Assembly (NCBI GenBank): GCA_963662175.1
Contig: OY759216.1
Coordinates: 43,603,087 to 43,667,086 of the forward strand
Source: Aradus depressus
Taxonomy: Eukaryota > Arthropoda > Insecta > Hemiptera > Aradidae
Reading direction: 5' to 3'
DNA: 64,000 nt
The notes under the pieces were generated by a model, which ran no database searches, was not told where the DNA came from, and was given only the letters and a program-made list of their open reading frames with translations. The translations under genes were made by a program, and so were the position numbers. Shown here one piece after another: positions 10,039 through 22,959 of this stretch (positions are counted from its first letter, which is position 1; each line of letters opens with the position of its first letter).

Positions 10039-12838
10039 TTACTTCAACTGAAGAATTACATCTTTAAGTTTCTCTTCATTGCCTCCGGAAAAGGCCTCAA
10101 TCTGAAATAACAAAAAAAAATTATAATTTTTCTTTTAAACAAAATTTTGTATCCTATATTGGGAACGAGACTACCTACATTTTTTCACTTTTCCAGCTAA
10201 GCGAAAACAGTGGGATCTTATTTGGTTTCATACAATTTTGAATTTCCGAACACATTTCTGCGATCTGTTATAATGGAAAGCTAATAAAAACAAAGAATTT
10301 GTTCAACTTTTATATTGTCTAATTCCACAAAAATGTAAAAATAAAGTGTACCGGTTTCGGCTTACGCCTTATCAACCGAACCCGGTTGACTTTATGTATA
10401 TATTTTTGTGGAATTAGACAATATAAAAGTTGAACAAGTTCTTCCTTTGACCTATTTGGCTGAAAATGAATAGGTGTCGTCATTATGGGGTTCTAGACCA
10501 ACATATAACATTTTGTGTCGATATGTTCATTGTAACGAGAGTCATCGTGTTCACAAACATAAAGACAATAATGTTTTTGGTTTAAAAAAAAAATTAAATC
10601 AATAAAACAAAAAACTTGTTCAACTTTTATATTGTCTAATTCCACAAAAATGTAAAAATAAAATGTACCGGTTTCGGCTTACGCCTTATCAACCGAACCC
10701 GGTTGACTTTATGTACACATTTTTGTGGAATTAGACAATATAAAAGTTGAACAAGTTCTTTGTTTTATTGATTTCATTTTTTAAAAAACCAAAAACATTA
10801 TTGTCTTTATGTTAGGTCTAAGGAAAGAAGGGAACAGAGGACCCCAAAATAACTGCCAAGTAATGAGTGCATCGACATACAATTTCATGTGTGAAGACAG
10901 ATCCCAAAGAGGATATAACCTTTAAAAGTTCTGGGATATCGGCCCAATTCAAAAGCCCTGTATTAATTAAAACTCACAAAGACTGACACCCAACAAATTT
11001 CAGCAAAATGTGACAGGAGCGAGAGGGACTCCAACTGAAGGGAAACAAAGCACTCTGATTACTGACGTCCTACTTCGATCCTCCTCACTTAAATTGGAAC
11101 GGATAAAAGTCAGCACTGAAGATCCAGATTGGAAACTTTGCGGACATATAAGGAGGTAATATCAAGTAAAGCGAAAACTTTATGACGGTTTTTCAATACA
11201 GGGTCGACTCAATAAATATGTTATATAAAAAGAAGATTCTGATTGACAGAAGGAATAGTTAACATAAAGAGCATATAAATTATAGGTACTGATGATGGGA
11301 GTGCTTTCCGAAACGTATATAAGTGCTAATTTTTAAAAAATAAAAAAAATGAGATGAGATGCTGTGATTAATGTTTTTGGTGTTATTGGTTATTTCCAAA
11401 CTCGGGATGCGAACCCGCATCCAGGGTAAGATAATGCGACCAGAGTCCTACGCTTTAGACCGCTCGGCTCCGGAATCTCCTTACATAACAAAAAAAAAGT
11501 ATGAACAGCTGAAAATTAATATATTTACCTTACTGCCCTTTTTAATAAATATAAAGGTAGGCATGACGGATATTTCATACTGAGAGGCAATATCTTCACA
11601 TTCATCCACATCAACCTTCAAAAATACGACATCAGGATACGCTGCGGCCATTTCCTAGAATGGGGGGAAACACACATCACTCCAACTAGCGCATGAGTCA
11701 TGGACAAGTATAACTTCATAGTGCGTCATAATATAAATACAAGGGCAGTGAGAATGTATAAACATTTTCAATTGCAACTAATATATATAACTAATATTTA
11801 TATTTACCTCAAGTTTGGGTGCAATTTTTTTACAAGGTCCACACCAGGTTGCGAAGAAGTCGATTACAACCAAATTGTCTCCAGCCTCTTTCAGCTTAGT
11901 CTCCAATTCAGCCTAAAAATCGTCAAAATATATATTAATTTCAAACCCAATATCGAAGAAAAATGGAAAACAATGTGTCAAAATTAAGCTTAATAAATAA
12001 TTTTTAGTTCATTGAAAATAAAGATATATTTTTCACAAATTCAGAACGAAACAGGGACCGAGAGAAAATAGGAAATGATACTCTCTGGAGAAAGATGTAT
12101 TTCTAGATTGCGAGTCTATATAACAGCAGCCATTTTAAAACGTAATCCAACCTTAATAAGTCAGATAATGAAACTCTTAATATCTCTAGCAAACAAGTAG
12201 AAAAAAAAGTAGAGAATTAGGTCATTGAAGAAAAAGGAACAAACATCAAGCTACATTACATGAATAATATATAAATACCTTCCAATGTCAAAATAATATT
12301 GAATAATTTTTTTAATACTTGAATATAGTTTATAAAATAACATCTATTACCTAAATAAGCCAACATGTGAAATTATTTGTCCTACATACCACAACAACCA
12401 TCCACATTATTTGAGAAAATAATTACGCAATTTTCAGAATACTCATCAATAAGCACTCATTGAAACATACATTTCTTTTATAATGAAACCAATTTAAAGA
12501 AATAATTCCTATTTTGAAATATTATTTCTGTTATCAGTAAGAAGAGAGAAAGCATATAGACAACTTTATTGAATATTTAGCTTAAGTGAAGAGGAAAAGG
12601 ACAATAATTATTAAATCCTTCTGTTCATAGATCAATTAACTTTTCAAATTTTACCCATCATAACCTATTACTTCAGTAAGTTCGCCTCAACCAGTTTCTA
12701 TTGGTTAGTTTCACAATTAAAATTACATAGAATATGTTAAGAATGAAAATTTACAAGGGATAAGATGAGAAAATCCGAATAGAACCTAAATAATATAAAA
12801 ACAGAAATACATACCGCATCCTTAATATGGTGGGTCAT
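10039..12838 (-). CDS. Thioredoxin, cytosolic type, 105 aa
   Basis: Four exons on the minus strand: 12838-12815, 11912-11808, 11654-11529, 10101-10039. All introns are phase 0. The joined product is 105 residues, the usual length of cytosolic thioredoxin. It has the redox site WCGPC (31-35), preceded by the buried Asp26 in VVIDFFAT, and the cis-proline in SVMPTF (Pro75). No signal or mitochondrial presequence is visible, so it should act as the cytosolic disulfide reductase recycled by thioredoxin reductase. The start ATG at 12838 encodes MTHHIKDA in a 24-nt first exon. An AATAAA lies about 25 nt past the stop. The first two introns are short of recognisable genes. The last intron is full of fold-back repeats. 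A thioredoxin-related protein is less likely because there is no extra domain. Confidence 0.92.
10288..10446. repeat. Fold-back repeat family F3, copy 1
   Basis: Arms share TTGTTCAACTTTTATATTG and TCTAATTCCACAAAAATGT in opposite orientation around a core with ACCGGTTTCGGC. It lies in thioredoxin intron 3. Confidence 0.75.
10441..10545 (-). repeat. Fragment of long-TIR family B
   Basis: Contains GAATAGGTGTCGTCATTATG and the TTTTGTGTCGATA block typical of the family B internal unit, reverse oriented. It joins F3 copy 1 directly. Confidence 0.5.
10556..10813. repeat. Fold-back repeat family F3, long-arm copy 2
   Basis: Inverted arms of about 120 bp: the left begins AACATAAAGACAATAATG and the right ends in its reverse complement. 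Both then share the TTGTTCAACTTTTATATTG block. On the minus strand the loop reads GGC-GTAA-GCC then GAAACCGGT, the same layout as the hammerhead-like blocks but with a changed core. Confidence 0.75.
11398..11482 (-). pseudogene. tRNA-Leu-like pseudogene
   Basis: The minus strand shows a leucine-type D arm (GCCGAGCGGTCTAAAGC), a long variable region and a T arm (GGGTTCGCATCCC). The acceptor strands do not pair and the anticodon stem is poor, so a functional tRNA is unlikely. It lies inside thioredoxin intron 3. Confidence 0.4.
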
Positions 12839-15264
12839 GATGTAAGTAGTAAGATAAGTCTTCTGTTCTAGGTATTTGAACTTATATTAGTACGTGCGTA
12901 CTTAATAAAACGAAATACTACTTTGTAGTAACTCAAAATATTTAGCGACTGAAACGATCAGAAGACAACGAGGTTCAGCCGATAATTAAATTGATAAAAA
13001 AAATGGCGACTATCAAACGGGGAAAATTCCATGACTGGACACGTTTACCCTGAACCCGCTAAATTCAAATATCTTTCCTTCAATTTTACTTATTTTCTGA
13101 ATTACTGACGCCTTAAAGCAGAAGCGTTACTTATTGTTCAACGAGAATAGTAAATAACATGTTTTTTTTATCTATTTGAGTATGAAATAAGTGTCTTGTT
13201 CATCAAAAATGATAGTACTAGAACAACAAATAAACTGTTTTTTTTTAAACAATTATTTGACTTCAACAACCAACGGAAAGCTAACAAGTATACGAATATT
13301 GATTAAGGCATTAGTATTTACACAAGTAAACTTCAGTACGTACAAGAATATTAATTACCTTGTTAGTGATTACAATTATCCGTAATCGAGAAGAGGGCGC
13401 ATTCTGTGTCATTATTAACGGGTTGTCTTCCTAAAATTCTAGTAACAGGAAGTAAGATATATGGAGGTATAATAAAAACATATGATTTACATTACATTTT
13501 TTTTTTTAATTTCTGTGTCAGACAACAGTTTTGTATTTTTATTTTGAACTATTATTTTTCTCAGGTTGACTTATAAACATCAAATTTCAAGGGAGGTGAA
13601 GGAAGAAATTTTGGCAATTCTATTTAATTTAAAATTACCTACCTCAATTAAAACTAAGAAGACATTTTTTTTCAGGAAATTATCCATTAATATTAATGAA
13701 AACTCCTAGATCTTCATTTTTTTCACTCCAAGTTTTAAATATATTCCGAGTTAAAACAGAAGGGGGAATAATCTATTTCTGAAATATAACACTACTAATA
13801 TCTACTGTTCCAGTAATAAATTGACTAATACTTTTAATTGCTGCCCCCTCCTCCCCAAAATGCTTCTTTCATTAAATTCAATTTTAATTATGTGTAAAAT
13901 CTCATTTGATCGGTTTTCTTATTTACCTTATTATGTCCGTGAAGCTTTTTTAAATCAGTACCTGGAATCTTGATCACTCCTTCTAAGCCACTTGAAGGCA
14001 AATTTTAGCCTCCTGTCTAAAGCAACTCAAGCAAATGTGTATCAAAAAAAAGTCACTGAAGTGCCCGCTCTAGCTTTCACGTCGCCCTGGACAAGTTGCC
14101 GACACGTTTTAACATATAGGTATTTAAAATATATATCTACACCTATATACTTTATTTTTTTTAAAATCAATATTTAAAAAGATATATACGTACATAAAAT
14201 TAAGAGTCAAGTACTACAAAACATTAAAAATTGAGAAGTACCTACCCAGTAACAAATTGTCAACAGTTGCATTTTTAATGCTATTACAAAAACGTATAAA
14301 TGCACATTCAAACAAACAAAACTTATATCATATAAAAACTAAACAAAAGTAACATCAACTACTCTAAAATCACAAGAACTTTTTTTTTTTCACCTTTATT
14401 TTTGCAAACTTTTATATTATGTCTTTTAAGTGTTTTTGATCAATACTTTCATACTCAATCGCCAAACCATTAAGACAATTTTGCGTGGTAGTGGAACGTA
14501 AGAAGTTCTTTATTAATTTTAACTCCTTTCCCCAATAGCTACAGTTATTGGTATTGTCAGTATTATTAGACGTATTAGCAAGAATAACACTATTATGTAA
14601 CGAAACCGTCTTTTTTATTTTTGTTTAAACAAGTTCATGCACCGCCCTGCGTGCTGTTCAATGCAGTGCGCGGCATAGATATTTAAGCCTTTCTTGTTAT
14701 TTAAGTAATCATGCCGCTCTTTTATGATTGTTTTCTTCAGAATTAAGGATTACAAATATTTTTTTAGCTTTTAGGCAAAAACAGTGAATACTAAATGTAT
14801 TGCATTGTGTAAATTGCATTGTGATTTTAACCTAAGAAAAAAATTGACAAGTATATTCCGATTAATTGGGTATTTAACTTAATAATATTTTGTGACATTC
14901 ACAGCCAAAATGCTGCCCTTAAGATTTGCCGCCCCGGTCAAATGTCCGCCCCTAGAGCCCTGGGGACAACCCATTCAGATGAGCTGATGTAGATTACCTG
15001 AGTTTCTTAACACTGTATTGTCATCATGATAGGCTTTTTTTAAAAAATATTTTCTGATACTCGATACCTAGAATTACAATAATAAATACAGTCGCTACTC
15101 CCAATATAAGATGTATTCCTCGAATAAGAAACATCAGTGGACTTCAGTATCAATGGCTGAACCAGTTGTAATACAGTTCCCCTCAGCAATACAAAGAAGG
15201 GGGAAAGTTTGGTAATTATTAAAAAATTCAATAACGAATTTTTCATATTTTCCATTCACTTGAC
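12839..15264. other. Intergenic region upstream of thioredoxin
   Basis: No protein gene recognised. GC-richer islands at about 14070-14105 and about 14910-14965 share CTCTAG-containing blocks in inverted orientation and may be ends of a non-autonomous element. This is not established. Confidence 0.4.
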
Positions 15265-16290
15265 TCCAAAAAATGGAATTAAAGAAAAACTGCCGAGACT
15301 ATACTGACACGAGGATCCAGAACCCCATAAGGCCTCATACACACCTAGCGATGTTTGTCGTGGAACACGTGTCTCGGGACAAAAGTCTCAAGTCGCGTGT
15401 TCCTCATTCAAACGGGGAACATGGCACAATGTCGCGCAACATTTCATAGTGTGTACGTGTCCCGAAACAATTCTGACCTGTCCGGCATGGAGACCACATT
15501 AAAAATAATTGAAGATTATCAGGCCCTCCCAAGTTTATGGTATGTTACTTCTCTTCATTATAAAAATAGGAACAAAAGGCGGGATGTCTTCGAATACCTT
15601 TCAAAAAAATTCTGCACAATTTGTAAAAGTTCTTCAACATTTCTGAAGATTACGCTATATTCAAGTTTTAATTTTTCGAGCAGATTAAGAGTAATGAAAA
15701 CGCCTCCCGAAAAAACATTTCTCCACCAATAATGTTTAGGTTTCTTTTTTTTCAACCGCTTCAATAACATTAGATTATTGAGACGCACGGAGGCCAATTT
15801 CAGCGGACATCACTTTAACGTCTGTTGCGAGACTGGGTATGTAGGTGTGGACCCGCGACAATGTCTAAATACGGACATTGTATCGCGACTGTCTCTATAC
15901 TGTGTACTAAGCCTAATAAAACGAGACAGAATGGATACATCGATACGTCATGAGTTCACAAGGCCATAAATACCATACCAGTGGATTTCCAGCCAAATCG
16001 GCGGAACAGGATGGATTAGAGATAAGCTTAATTCCAAAATCTCGATGAATTGACAATATGTTTCATGATAGAACATCAATTGTTTTTCAGTCAAATTAGT
16101 CAAGTGGAAGGGTTTAGAGAAAAATCAAGTAGCAATTTTTATTTTTTGATTCAAGGGAACAGTAAATATGAAATCTCAATGAATACTCAACAAAGGATTA
16201 TTGACCGATTACATAACTCATATCCTGCATACGCCAGGAGAACTGAAAGGTGACTTCCATCCTTGGGTCGAAGGAAATAAATAAATAACA
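15265..16290 (+). repeat. Long-TIR family B copy, split by a PIF/Harbinger insertion
   Basis: Left part: ACTGCCGAGACTATACTGAC then ATCCAGAACCCCATAA. The right part resumes after 15913 with the following unit sequence (TTTCCAGCCAAATCGGCGGA). It ends with the diverged terminal block containing ATTGACCGATTACATAACTC near 16200. Confidence 0.6.
15331..15913. mobile_element. PIF/Harbinger internal-deletion derivative, 583 bp
   Basis: Flanked by TAA on both sides (15328-15330 and 15914-15916), the 3-bp duplication typical of PIF/Harbinger. The ends are imperfect inverted repeats (GGCCTCATACACA against GGCTTAGTACACA). Inside, the plus strand encodes the start of a MADF-like domain (METTLKIIEDYQAL, then HYKNRNKRRDVFEYLSKKF, from about 15487). 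The minus strand from 15797 encodes KKKPKHYWWRNVFSGG and LKLEYSVIFRNVEELLQIV, resembling the N-terminus of Harbinger transposases. Both run inward and collide, so only the 5' stubs of the two usual genes remain. Confidence 0.7.
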
Positions 16291-18560
16291 TGGGATAACG
16301 ATAGGATATTCACGACGGATAACAATTAATTTATTAAATTAAAAGAAGGTTGACAATGAAATAATTTACAACATTTTTACAAATACTCTATTTACATAAG
16401 AATATAAATATGGCATTTATTTAAAATAATTATTTGAAACGTGATCTAATTAGTATCTTATCACATTTAAGGAAATATAATTTTTATGAGTATGACAAAA
16501 GATAAATGCTTTTAATTCTTCAGTTTACAAGAAAAGTCAAATCCCAAAATGACAAAATAATAAATTAGACATAGCTATTCCTAGCACACATTAAATAATT
16601 AAGCATAAAATTGTCATTTTGAAATTTTATTTAAGGACGTAAACCATTTCTTTTTTTAATTGTATAAAATATTTTCTATAAATTAGTACACGCTTCCATA
16701 ATTAAAGAATACAAATTGCGTTAGAATACATTTTAGTAGGTAAAATATAAAAGCTGATGGACAATAATAATATTTTCAATGTATAAAGGCGGCCACAGCA
16801 CAAATCTGAATAATCTGCCATTCTCATATCGATTAATTAGGATAAGTATAATCATATTTAAGCCTACTTTTCGATCAAAACTGGTCGTAACAGCATTAAG
16901 AAGTTAGGTCGTTTTTTCATCATGGAATATTACATTTTGTTTATTATTGTAGGCATTTTTAGGGTGTAGCTGCTTGCTTAGGAATTTCGGTTCATCTTGG
17001 TTGAAGTGAAGTGAAAACAATGAGAAACCCATGGACTTACAGAAGCAGACAGGAGAATGAAACAGGAAAATGTGAAGATTTTCAGAAAGAAAGATATATT
17101 TTTAATTTTTATTTTCTATTTAAAAACTGCTGAATCAATTTAAAAATGAGAAAATAACAAAAAAAGTTGACAAACTTCTTTTATTGATGACGTAGTGACA
17201 AGCATGAACGTTTTTTTCTTTTTGAGAATTGGGAACCAAGCCATGACAAATAGTGTTAATAACAATATATTTTAGTCTTGCATTTATTCACATTCATTTC
17301 CTATAATCCTCAAAATGGGATTGTGATAATTGATGTTGATTCAGAAATAATCAAATGAATCATCTGCGTAAAACATTCAAATTAAAACTGATGTAACACT
17401 TTTTCAGGACGCAAAAATGTATCAAATAACATGCTTTTTTCCGGAAAGCCTCGCCAAAAACATTTTCCAAGTTAACATTCATCTTTTAATTGAAAAGAAC
17501 TATGAAAATATCATGAATAAAAAATAGCTTTCAAAGAAACGTGATATTTTTTATTCAGTATTTTCCTCCTCTGTTTTTAATGAGTAAATACATCAAAAGC
17601 TTGCAAAAGATGAATGTTTTTCTGTCAATTTTTCACAAAACTGTGACAAATATGTTCACAGTGACCTTTTGATGTGATTTAACTTTCTGTGTTTTCATAA
17701 CCTTTCTCATCTATTAGTCTGCAGTAATGTTTTCTGTGATATCGAAACCGAATATATATATTCGCCGAAAATTCGATTCTCTCATATTAATATTGGTTCA
17801 AGAGTCATAACAGCAGTAAAAAAAAAGAACAGGAACTTGCCGATACTAACACGGAAGATCTATATTTTAAACACCAAGCAAAAATAAATGGGAGAAGTGA
17901 TGCATATTATGTTCTCCGCAATTAAATAACTTTAGAAATAAATGATTAATAACATAATATATCAATTATATTTATCACAGCATCATTTCTCACTTTTATT
18001 TTGGACTTCGTCTTTGATTTATAGAGGTCAACTCAATAAATATGTTATATAAAAGGAATATTCTCATTGACTGAAGGATAGTTAACATAAAGAAGATTCA
18101 ATTATTATGAATTATATGTATCTTAAAGATTATTTCTTCATAGACAGATTCGAAATACAGAGTTTGTGGTTGAAATATGTTCAGACATTTTCCTGTGAAG
18201 AAGAAGAAACAAACACAAAAGCTGATAATCACTTGTAAGGTTGAAACCAATACTTCCCCTAGTTTACAAAAATTCTCAATGCACAGACAGCCAACTCTTT
18301 AGTTTTATTTATACAGATAAGGTAGTGCCTCCCAATCTAACACGGCACATATAGAAGAGGTAACACTAGCAAACCATTTAGATCAAAATAAACTGTTCAT
18401 TGTCTATAAGATTTAAAATATGAAATATATGAGTATTTGTCAGTCACAGTACATCGAAAATGGAACGATATGAGTTTAAAGTGCATATTATAGTTTTATT
18501 TAAACATAGTCATTATTTTCTATTGTATTATTCCATTACGAACCAACATGTATTTGGTAA
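16291..18560. other. AT-rich intergenic stretch
   Basis: Scanned on both strands. No gene, tRNA or recognised repeat. Confidence 0.5.
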
Positions 18561-18564
18561 GTCG

Positions 18565-18655
18565 AAGATGGTAGCAATACCGAATGTACTCCCATGTATT
18601 GTATCATATTTTGTGAAATAGTCAATATTTAAAAAAATCATTAGTTTTTCTTTAT
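18565..18655 (+). repeat. Fold-back family F1, single arm
   Basis: Carries GATGGTAGCAATACCGAATG followed by TACTCCCATGTATTG and a TTTTGTGAAATAG block. This is the F1 arm with a decayed hammerhead-like core (GAAA changed to GAAT). Confidence 0.5.
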
Positions 18656-18689
18656 ATTGCTAATAAAGTCTTTTTAACAATTTATTAAA

Positions 18690-18836
18690 ACAATTTTTGC
18701 GACTCAGCCACAATCTTGTGTGCCGTGTCACACTTCCTGGGAAGCACTGCCATTAGGTTTACTGAAGGCAATAAAGTTTGTAATTTTTGCTCTGTACACA
18801 TCTCTTTCCAATAAAAAAAAAAAAAAAAAAAAAACT
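18690..18836 (+). repeat. Retroposed 3' end with poly(A)
   Basis: A short GC-richer segment contains AATAAA at about 18770 and ends in an A-run of about 20 at 18811-18834. Its origin was not identified. It may be a non-LTR 3' end or a processed transcript. Confidence 0.35.
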
Positions 18837-21800
18837 AAGCCTAATAATAAAATACTGGGTAAAAAACGTTTTTATTGTCTACGAAGTTTTTTACACAAAA
18901 CATGCTTCCTTGTAGTTGTGGCTCTTTTGAAATGATAGGACTAGTGTAATTCTTTTCAATGTTTAGACCGCCTTCATTTGCACCAATAACCGATGAATTA
19001 GCTAAATATATGAAAAGCTTATTTAAGCGAACGAACAAGAAGGTAAGCTGAACATCAATTATAATAAAATTGTATAAGAAAAAAATATTTGGAAGATATA
19101 TACGTATTTGTTTTCTTATAAATAGCTATAAACCACATAATATTAAACAGCAACAACAATTTTATATTCTAAAAATGTATACAAATTTTAGAACCTATCA
19201 CATAATTATATTACTTGTTTTTTTTTTTTCAAGATCAGTTTTTCTACTCAAGATTTTCATTTACAGCCTGGACGTAGACACAAGCCTGGAGATTTGTAAT
19301 TGTTCTCATTATAATGTGAAATTATATAATCGGTACGTCACACATGAAGCGAAAATCAGAATAGTGCTTGTACCTGTCGACTTTTAGATTAGAAACACAG
19401 AGAACTTTTCGTCATACGACTAAACATTCGTTGTATGATCAATAAGATAGATGAAGGAAAAAAAAAAAAAACTCATGCAAATATAGAAAGCCCTCCGCAA
19501 AAACTGTCGTTAAATTTTATAAAATTACAAAGAATGCATGGGGAAAAAAATGTGGAGTAAGATTCCAGTAAGAGTAAGGTTCTATTATGAATGAATATTT
19601 CTCAAACGTGTATTCTGAGTCCTTGAATCTAAACTTCTAAAGAAAAACATCCATGTTTACTTTAGCCTTTCGGTTAACCGGATTTTGCTTTATCCGTGAT
19701 ACCCGCCCCATCATTACCCCGGTTAATCGGGAGTAAATTGTACTAGATAGTCCGGCAGCTAAATTCTACCATCAAAGAAGTTTCATAAAAAAAGGATACA
19801 ATTAAGATCATGTTTGGCCATAAACCAGAATCTGCGTGACAATTTTTCATCGAAGGGTAACTCGAGAAAATAATAAATAAATATATGCTAATGTAAAGAA
19901 TGTTTTGCAGTTTTTGCAAATTATCTCATTATCTAGGTATTAATTGAACGAAGAAAAAAATAATCAAAATTTAAGAGCATAAAATTATCTGCAAAAAAGA
20001 TTTATTAATTTTTTTGCATGGAAATTATTCACAGGGTGCGCACCATTGGAAAGCCATTTTGTAATTTGTAGCTATTTGCAACATATATACAAAAAATACG
20101 ATAAAGTATTATAGAACCTTAATTTTAAAATATGAAAAAAATGTAGATATTGAAATTCTTATTGATTGTCTACTACCTATGATTCTCTTAGTAGTTTTGG
20201 AAATACAATCGCTATACAGTTTTTCAACCAAGTCGTAGAAGTGTCCATCAGGAAGGAAATATTATATCTCTCAAGGTAACTCCTTTTAAGTTTTCGCTTA
20301 AAAGTTTAGCGACAGAAAGATATCCCTGAACATATATATCTAATACACTTCGGCAAACCGTTTAATTAATGAATATCAATACACCTTTGAAATTGGAGAA
20401 CACACTAATTGTTGACTACATAAGTGTAACGACTAAAAGTTCTCTGTGTGCAGTATTAACAAATTCCAATATTCACCGACGAACTCACCGGTGAAACCAA
20501 AAACGACAGGACATGTGAAATGAAGTCCTATGCAATATAAAAAATGTTAATAATAATTAACATGTTTTATATGATTAAAAATTTATTTTTATAAAATATG
20601 TAATCTATTGATAATTTAATAAATACAATAACTGAAATAAGAATAGACACTGACCAGAACTGCTTGTTTGAAATTCCAGCCCCTTGGTTTATTTTCGGCG
20701 GATACTGGAACTCGCCCTATACGAGATGGCAATAATTTCCACTTTTTAGTATTACTTTACAAGATTCTCATTACAAATTACCATATTACTTTGAATATAA
20801 GACGCTTTCGAAATTATGTCATACCTTTCTTTTAAAAAAAGACTCAGAAATAATGAATAACAAATGAAGAGCACGGGCAAATAATCAAGTCTGTCACCAG
20901 ATGTTGAAATTGAGAAAACTGAAATTTAATGTTTGAAAGTCCGTATCTATCAATTCCCCGCACGTCATATTTTCAGCTTCCGTTTTCATAGTGACAAACC
21001 GTCTTTTTGAAGCCCGTAACGATGGTGAATCGTGAAATATGTTTAATGTACTATACTGTAGTGGCGATATCTCACATTCGAGAAAAAAGTGACAAACCTG
21101 GTTCTTTCCCCGTGCTCTTCAAATGAAAGAATAAAATAGTAAACTTGAATTTAAGTCGCCAATTCCTGCCAAAAAAATGTGTCTTAAATTCGAAGTAATA
21201 TGGTATTTATAAAACGAGCATCAAACGAGGCATCTAAGGATATCACATACGATTATAAATAAGTGAAAACATTGGCAGCATTAAAATTCATCAATTTAAA
21301 TAATAATTTAGGAATCCCTATGGATTCAATTAAATAAAACCGATTCTTCTATTTAGCTAAGCGACGGATATTATGACTTAAATAGTAATACTCAGAAAAA
21401 AAAAAAATTATTGATCTAAAAAAATAAATATATTTAAAATTATTTACAAAATTTTCAAAATGTTTTATGTCATGAGAATAAGATGACTAAATGTAAAATT
21501 AACATAACAAAAAAAAAAGTATCACCATTTTAAAAATACATATCTATATATCTTTCTCGTGTCTTTGAAGGATGTAATTATGCAAAAAACAATAAATGAA
21601 AACTGCAGTATGGACAAAAGTTTAGGACTGAAAGTAATAAAATATAATATAAAAAATCTATTTTTTAATTTATTAGTTACTTCTAAATTATGTTGAAGAG
21701 AAAAAGAAGCTCATGGGATGGCAAATTTATCTGAGGGGCCAGTGGACCGCTAGTTAGACCGTTCTTGACCATAGCGACCATTTATTAAATTTTGTTGTCG

Positions 21801-22015
21801 AAATATATAGCGGTATAGAGCGTTACAGCGGTCCGACCAATTGTTGGTCAACAGCTTAAAAATAATAATTTCCAAAATATATGAAAAAAAAAACATGAGA
21901 GATGTGATTTTCACTATTTCTGAAAGAATTCACCAAGGTAGGTTCACACAACTAATAAGTGGGTATTTCAGTTGAGGCGAGTTGCCCCACTGTTTCTAAA
22001 AAAAATTTTCATTAT
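18837..22015. other. AT-rich intergenic stretch
   Basis: No coding exon with acceptable splice sites and no repeat from the families described here was recognised. Confidence 0.45.
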
Positions 22016-22022
22016 AATTAAT

Positions 22023-22238
22023 TTTAGTTCGAAGCATATATACTTCAGTTATTAATATTTTAGTTCGAAGCATATATACTTCTGTTATTAATATTTTAGT
22101 TCGAAGCATATATACTTCTGTTATTAATAGTTTAGTTCGAAGCATTTATACTTCTGTTATTAATATTTTAGTTCGAAGCATATATACTTCTGTTATTAAT
22201 ATTTCTGTTCGAAGCATATATACTTCTGTTACTTTTTT
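22023..22238. repeat. 36-bp minisatellite, about six units
   Basis: Unit core TAGTTCGAAGCATATATACT recurs every 36 bp with one or two substitutions. Each unit holds a small palindrome GAAGCATATATACTTC. Confidence 0.9.
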
Positions 22239-22336
22239 ATAAGAATTAAATTGACTTTTTTTGAACCATATAAAAGTGCTTTTATTATTTATTTCCGTCT
22301 GCCCGCGACTAACTCGGAGTTGATCTTTTTCTATAA

Positions 22337-22630
22337 CGCTGCCAGTCAGATATAGCGTGCTAGCTTAGTGCGCTTAAAATCGCGGGTTCGAAACCCGGAT
22401 GAGGCCCTTATTTTTTTTATCTGGGAGCTAAAAATCCATGAGCATGCCGTCCTTCGGATGGGACGTTAAGCGATGGTCCCGAGCCTGTGTTACTACAGGA
22501 ACTCATTAGAGGTAACTCCCAACGTAGAATCCTAAAGTCGGGGCTCATCTACTAGAGCGACGAAAGAGTGGTCTGGTAAAAGATGATATGACCTCAAAGT
22601 TAAAGCCCGGGCATGAATCACAATAACTAG
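22337..22630 (+). repeat. tRNA-derived SINE copy, near full length
   Basis: B-box region GGGTTCGAAACCCGG, body GCCGTCCTTCGGATGGGACG and the end GCCCGGGCATGAATCAC. The head is diverged. Confidence 0.75.
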
Positions 22631-22939
22631 TAAAACAAGTTTTTTGTAATTAAAGTTGTAAATATAATAAAAACACACATTTCGTATTTGAAGAGTAACC
22701 AATCAAATCAAGACATTAGTGGTGATGAATAGCCGAGAATTTCTCGGAATATTGACAGGAATCTACTTTTTAAAAAAATTGGGAATTTTGCGAACAACAT
22801 AAAAAAAAATGACCATATTAAAAAAAAATGTTAAATTGTGTGCGGACTTTCTGGTTTTAACATTATAATTTTTATTTTCAAGTTTCTCTGAGAATGCACA
22901 TACTAATGTAACTTACGCGCATAGCAGTATAATTTCATA

Positions 22940-22959
22940 CCCCCCCCCCCCCCCCCCCC
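22940..22959. repeat. Poly-C run of 20
   Basis: Uninterrupted C homopolymer in AT-rich DNA. The true length may differ from the assembly. Confidence 0.9.

Noticed and set aside
14070..14965. Non-autonomous hAT-like element suggested by GC-rich ends
   Set aside because: Both ends contain CTCTAG within GC-rich blocks, but the inverted match is short and no 8-bp duplication was found.
19070..19387. 105-codon plus-strand frame
   Set aside because: Low-complexity AT-rich composition and no known motif; no flanking exon structure.
22023..22238. CRISPR-like array
   Set aside because: The units are directly adjacent with no unique spacers, and the genome is eukaryotic.
22940..22959. Poly-C tracts (also 42311-42329) as G-quadruplex regulators
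   Set aside because: Plain homopolymers in intergenic DNA with no positional link to a gene; more likely replication slippage or assembly features.
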